64,000 nt of DNA, taken from Aeromicrobium sp. A1-2 (GTDB lineage: Bacteria; Actinomycetota; Actinomycetes; Propionibacteriales; Nocardioidaceae). Of the stretch, positions 60,926-64,000 are shown one piece after another. Numbering within the stretch: the stretch's first letter is position 1; each line of letters begins with the position of its first letter. The notes under the pieces were generated by a model. The model ran no database searches, was not told the origin of the DNA, and saw nothing but the letters and a program-made list of their open reading frames with translations. Location of the stretch: positions 2,480,001-2,544,000 of the forward strand of contig NZ_CP027482.1 in assembly GCF_003443875.1 (NCBI RefSeq), in the 5' to 3' direction. The position numbers and the translations under genes are program-made.

Positions 60926-61570
60926 ATGATCGCCGCCCTGACTCCACTGCTCTACACGCTCGGCCCGGCCGCACTGCTGCTGGTCATGGCGGTGGTGTTC
61001 GCCGAGAGCGGGCTGCTGATCGGGTTCTTCCTGCCGGGCGACTCACTACTGTTCCTCGCCGGCGCGCTGGTGGCGTCGCACGTCATCGGGCTGCCGATCT
61101 GGCTGCTCGCCGCCGGAGTGCTCGTCGCCGCGGTGGTCGGTGACCAGGTGGGCTACCTGATCGGGCGACACTTCGGTCCGCGGTTGTTCTCCCGGCCGGA
61201 CTCACGGATCTTCTCGCAGGACAACGCCGACCACGCCCAGCGGTTCTTCAACCGGCACGGGCCCAAGGCTGTCGTCCTCGCACGGTTCGTCCCGGTCATC
61301 CGCACATTCGTCCCAGCGGTCGCCGGGGTCGGGCACATGCCGCGTCGCCGGTTCACCCTGTTCAACATCCTGGGCGCGACGGCGTGGTCGATCGGCATCG
61401 TGTCGGCAGGTTTTCTCTTTGGCGGCATCCCGGTCATCGCCGGTCACATCGAGCTCTTCACGATCGGTCTCGCGGGGCTGTCGGTCATACCGGGGACCAT
61501 CGCGTACGTCCGGGGTCGTCGCCAGCAAAAGGCAGCGCCAGCGGTTGTACACACCGACATCCTGGTCTGA
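60926..61570 (+). CDS. DedA-family membrane protein
   Basis: The 214-residue protein has about five membrane segments and the DedA hallmarks FAESGLLIGFFLPGDSLLFLAG, VVGDQVGYLIGRHFG, and FNRHGPKAVVLARFVPVIRTFVPAVAGVG (F-x-R-x-x-P-x-x-R). DedA proteins move lipid carriers such as undecaprenyl phosphate or PE across the membrane and keep proton motive force. This unit is the third with the repeat operator, which places it in the putative response regulator regulon. Confidence 0.92.
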   Translation: MIAALTPLLYTLGPAALLLVMAVVFAESGLLIGFFLPGDSLLFLAGALVASHVIGLPIWLLAAGVLVAAVVGDQVGYLIGRHFGPRLFSRPDSRIFSQDNADHAQRFFNRHGPKAVVLARFVPVIRTFVPAVAGVGHMPRRRFTLFNILGATAWSIGIVSAGFLFGGIPVIAGHIELFTIGLAGLSVIPGTIAYVRGRRQQKAAPAVVHTDILV

Positions 61571-61671
61571 CCGGCAGCCACCGGATGCAGGCGCGTGACC
61601 CTCTCAACTCAGGTTGGTGTGCTTCCCTTGAGGTGGGTCGGCACGGGAGTTGCTCGCCTCGGAAGGTCTGG

Positions 61672-62541
61672 ATGCATCACCTGCGCACGTTCATGCAGTC
61701 GCGCTCGGTCCTGGTCGCGTGCATCGTTCTGGCCGTGGCTGTGCCGGCCGTGACACTGCCGCGGCTGCCCCACGTCACGGTGTGGCCGGTGCTGCTGGGT
61801 CTGATCCCATGGATGTTCGGCAAGTACGTTCTGTGTCCCCTGCGCTGGCGTGCGCTGACGACCGCCCCGTTGAGCCGTTGGTGGTACATCCGCGCCTACG
61901 CCGAGGGCGAGCTGCTCGGATTGCTGACCCCGGCCTACGTCGGCGGCGACCTGTGGCGCATCCGCCGGCTGACCCGGACGGGAGTCAGCGCACCGGATGC
62001 GCTCGGCAGCGTCGGCCTCGACCGATTCGTCGGCGGAGTCGGACTCGCGGTGTTCGTCGTCTTCGCTGGTGCGACGCTGCCGTTCCAGATGCTCGTCATC
62101 GCGATCGGCGTGGGCGTCGTGACGATCCTCGGTGCCGTGCTCCTGCGGTCCCTGCGTCCCCATCTCATGCCCCGACGCATCCTGCCGCCGCCACGCCAGC
62201 TGGCACACGCATTGTTCCTCTCAGCGCTCTACCAACTGACGATCGCGGCGCTGCTCCTCGGCACGGTGTCGGCCACAGGCCATCCGCTGTCACCGTTGGC
62301 GCTGCTCGGCGCCTTCGGTGCGAGCCAGCTCGCCGGCGCGATCCCCGGCCCGCACGGCGCGAGCCCCCGCGACGCGGCCTTCGTCCTCGCACTGGTGGCC
62401 CTCGGGGTCCCGTGGATCGCCGCGGCGGCCGCCGTGACGCTCAAGGCGACACTGGCATGGGGCCCCGCCCTGCTCCTGGGCGGCGCAAGCCTGCTGGTCA
62501 CCCGGCGAGCCACACGCTCAGCGGTGCCCGCGACCGTCTGA
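61672..62541 (+). CDS. flippase-like (LPG_synthase_TM/UPF0104-type) membrane protein
   Basis: The 289-residue polytopic protein resembles the membrane part of lysylphosphatidylglycerol synthase-like flippases. It has about eight helices, with ALTTAPLSRWWYIRAYAEGELLGLLTPAYVGGDLWR and an Arg-rich segment RRLTRTGV, plus SVGLDRFVGGVGL. There is no catalytic synthase domain. It is probably a lipid flippase or glycolipid-related protein; the name is provisional. GGAAGG precedes the ATG at 61672. A strong hairpin follows it. Confidence 0.7.
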   Translation: MHHLRTFMQSRSVLVACIVLAVAVPAVTLPRLPHVTVWPVLLGLIPWMFGKYVLCPLRWRALTTAPLSRWWYIRAYAEGELLGLLTPAYVGGDLWRIRRLTRTGVSAPDALGSVGLDRFVGGVGLAVFVVFAGATLPFQMLVIAIGVGVVTILGAVLLRSLRPHLMPRRILPPPRQLAHALFLSALYQLTIAALLLGTVSATGHPLSPLALLGAFGASQLAGAIPGPHGASPRDAAFVLALVALGVPWIAAAAAVTLKATLAWGPALLLGGASLLVTRRATRSAVPATV

Positions 62542-62553
62542 GCCCCAGAACGC

Positions 62554-62586
62554 CAACAACCCCGGACGAGACGTCCGGGGTTGTTG
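62554..62586 (+). terminator. strong rho-independent-like terminator
   Basis: CAACAACCCCGGACG (62554-62568) pairs perfectly with CGTCCGGGGTTGTTG (62572-62586), a 15-bp stem with a 3-nt loop (AGA), followed by ATTT. It lies 12 nt after the flippase-like stop and just past the 3' end of the convergent tRNA-Ala, so it may end transcription in both directions. Confidence 0.85.
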
Positions 62587-62589
62587 ATT

Positions 62590-62665
62590 TGGTGGAGCAT
62601 AGGAGATTCGAACTCCTGACCTCTTCGATGCGAACGAAGCGCGCTACCAACTGCGCCAATGCCCC
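62590..62665 (-). tRNA. tRNA-Ala(CGC)
   Basis: On the minus strand GGGGCAT (62665-62659) pairs with ATGCTCC (62600-62594), followed by A and an encoded CCA (62590-62593). The anticodon arm CTTCG-TTCGCAT-CGAAG carries CGC. The T arm is CAGGAG-TTCGAAT-CTCCT and the D arm GGCGC-AGTTGGTA-GCGC. Total length 76 nt is standard. It decodes GCG. Confidence 0.95.
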
Positions 62666-62773
62666 AGGCCGTGCGTCGCCAACATTATCAGGCGGTCGGC
62701 GGTCACCTCGGCCGGGAGCGAGCACGGGCTTCCTGCACTAGCATCGGCGGAACCGACGCAGGGAGGCGCTCGC

Positions 62774-64000
62774 ATGGACCGCTGGCTGTTCCGATGGAGG
62801 AGGCTGCGCCGCGAGCTGTGGTTCCGCGCCAGTCTGTACGCGCTGCTGGGCGTCGCCGCGGCGCTACTCGCAGTGGTCGCCGCCCCGCTCGTGCCACAAG
62901 CCATGGCCGACCGACTCGGCGGCGACTCGGCGAACAGCATCCTCACGATCCTGGCGTCGAGCCTGCTCGCCGTCGCGACCTTCTCGCTCGGCGCGATGGT
63001 CACGGCGTACACGTCGATGTCCGCGGCCGCCTCGCCCCGGGTCGCCTCGCTCGTGACGTCGGACGAGGGCTCCCAGAAGGCCCTGTCGACGTTCGTCGGC
63101 GCGTTCCTCTACTCCGTGGTGGCGGTGACTGCGATCAACGCCGGCTACTACGGGACGAAGGGCCGCTCGATCCTGTTCCTGGTCAGCGCCTTCGTCGTGC
63201 TGGTCGTCGCCCTGCGGTTGCTCGCCTGGATCGAACGACTGTCCCGACTCGCCACGATCAGCCACATCGTCGAGAAGGTCGAGGCTCTTGTCCGCGAGTC
63301 GCTGGACCAGCGCCGCCTCACATCGCTCGCGGCGCCCGATCCAGAGCGTGGCGTGCACGGCGTCGAGGTCGCTGCCGGGCGAACGGGCCACGTGCAGAAC
63401 ATCGCGCTCGACCGGCTGCAGGGCCTCGCGGAGGACCTGGACTGCCGGGTCGAGCTGCTGGTCGCTCCGGGCGCGTTCGTGCTCACCGGCCAACCGGTCC
63501 TGCGCACCGATCTCACCGAGTGCCCCGAGGGGAGGCTCGCCGACCTTCGCCACGCGATCGAGATCGGCGATGGGCGGTCCTACGAGCAGGATCCACGATT
63601 CGGCCTGATCGTCCTGGGTGAGATCGCTGGCAAGGCCCTGTCCCCGGGCGTCAACGACCCGGGCACGGCGATCAGCGTGATCCGCGCGGCGACCCGGGTG
63701 CTGGATGACTGGTCCCGCGCCGACACCGGCCAGATCGGGCACGACCGGCTGACCGCACTGCCGCTGGCAGCGAGCGATCTGCTCGACGACGTCTTCACAC
63801 CCATCGCGCGAGACGGCGCGGGCGACCTGGCCGTGGCCGTGGCCCTTCAACAGGCCCTGTCGGCCCTGCGGGCAGGCCCAGCCGATGTCGCGGCGTGCGC
63901 AGAACGACTGGCTGCCTCCGGCCTGGCCCGGAGTCGGCGGGCGATGACCGATCCGGACGACCTGCGCCGCGTCGAGGAGGCCCGACGCAACGTCGTCCGC
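62774..64000 (+). CDS. DUF2254 membrane protein, C-terminally incomplete
   Basis: The frame is open from ATG 62774 to the right edge (409 codons seen), so the C-terminus is missing. It has four N-terminal membrane helices (residues ~18-150), then a soluble part with VASLVTSDEGSQKALSTFVGAF and GLIVLGEIAGKALSPGVNDPGTAI. The latter Asn-Asp-Pro-Gly-Thr motif is typical of the DUF2254 family. No function is known. AGGGAGG lies 8 nt before the ATG. It diverges from tRNA-Ala, so it has its own promoter in the 108-bp gap. Confidence 0.88.
   Translation, partial: MDRWLFRWRRLRRELWFRASLYALLGVAAALLAVVAAPLVPQAMADRLGGDSANSILTILASSLLAVATFSLGAMVTAYTSMSAAASPRVASLVTSDEGSQKALSTFVGAFLYSVVAVTAINAGYYGTKGRSILFLVSAFVVLVVALRLLAWIERLSRLATISHIVEKVEALVRESLDQRRLTSLAAPDPERGVHGVEVAAGRTGHVQNIALDRLQGLAEDLDCRVELLVAPGAFVLTGQPVLRTDLTECPEGRLADLRHAIEIGDGRSYEQDPRFGLIVLGEIAGKALSPGVNDPGTAISVIRAATRVLDDWSRADTGQIGHDRLTALPLAASDLLDDVFTPIARDGAGDLAVAVALQQALSALRAGPADVAACAERLAASGLARSRRAMTDPDDLRRVEEARRNVVR

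Noticed and set aside
61571-61671. Copy of the direct-repeat operator before the flippase-like gene
   Set aside because: A single CTCAGGTTGG resembles one half, but no second unit lies 11 bp away and the distance to the start does not fit.

Overview
The window is very GC-rich, uses GTG and TTG starts freely, and is packed with ATGA-type overlapping genes. It carries an actinobacterial gene set: a TetR-controlled alkB with two rubredoxins, an Rpf resuscitation factor beside rsmA and ispE, glmU-prs-rplY-pth, an Flp/Tad pilus locus without secretin, a BTAD regulator and a protein O-mannosyltransferase. The best guess is a Nocardioidaceae-type actinomycete (Aeromicrobium or Nocardioides like). 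This comes from gene content and order, not from a marker gene.

Layout. 1-12 kb is a surface-polysaccharide locus. It has an O-antigen-ligase-like protein (cut by the left edge), two Wzz-like chain-length proteins, a WbaP-type initiating phosphoglycosyltransferase, a WecG/TagA glycosyltransferase, an MFS exporter, a BTAD regulator, and a tightly coupled cassette (PIG-L-like, WbqC-like, beta-propeller, alpha/alpha-toroid, TagA) of largely unknown role. 12-29 kb is core housekeeping: pth, rplY, a septum-formation lipoprotein, prs, glmU, tRNA-Gln, an amidase with a divergent MarR regulator, an ABC-F ATPase, ispE, rsmA, rpf, tatD, metG, rsmI and pmt. 29.2-30.3 kb is an IS481-family element whose target duplication falls on the stop codon of a tetR gene. 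30.3-33.8 kb is the alkane hydroxylase operon (alkB, two rubredoxins, rubredoxin reductase, tetR) with a palindromic operator. 33.8-35.8 kb is a membrane sulfatase-fold protein.

35.9-46.5 kb is an Flp/Tad pilus locus read right to left: sortase-like protein, GT-C-like membrane protein, two Flp pilins, TadE, two tandem TadG paralogues, CpaB, CpaE, CpaF, TadB (frameshifted) and TadC, closed by a strong hairpin. No prepilin peptidase gene is present, so it must lie elsewhere. 46.7-54 kb holds an ECF sigma factor coupled to a DUF4349 protein, a DAO-type flavoenzyme, a UvrA-like ATPase, a VOC protein and a luciferase-like monooxygenase.

54-61.6 kb surrounds an OmpR-type response regulator and its histidine kinase. 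The main new observation is here. Three separate transcription units (GT39-like/GtrA/LLM, the COG4705 membrane protein/PAP2, and DedA) each carry a direct repeat with an 11-bp period, related to CAGTCAGG, that ends exactly 22 nt before the start codon. A -10-like hexamer sits 6 nt before the ATG in each. This looks like a local envelope/lipid regulon of the two-component system with leaderless promoters. 61.6-64 kb adds a flippase-like membrane protein, a strong terminator, tRNA-Ala and a DUF2254 protein cut by the right edge.
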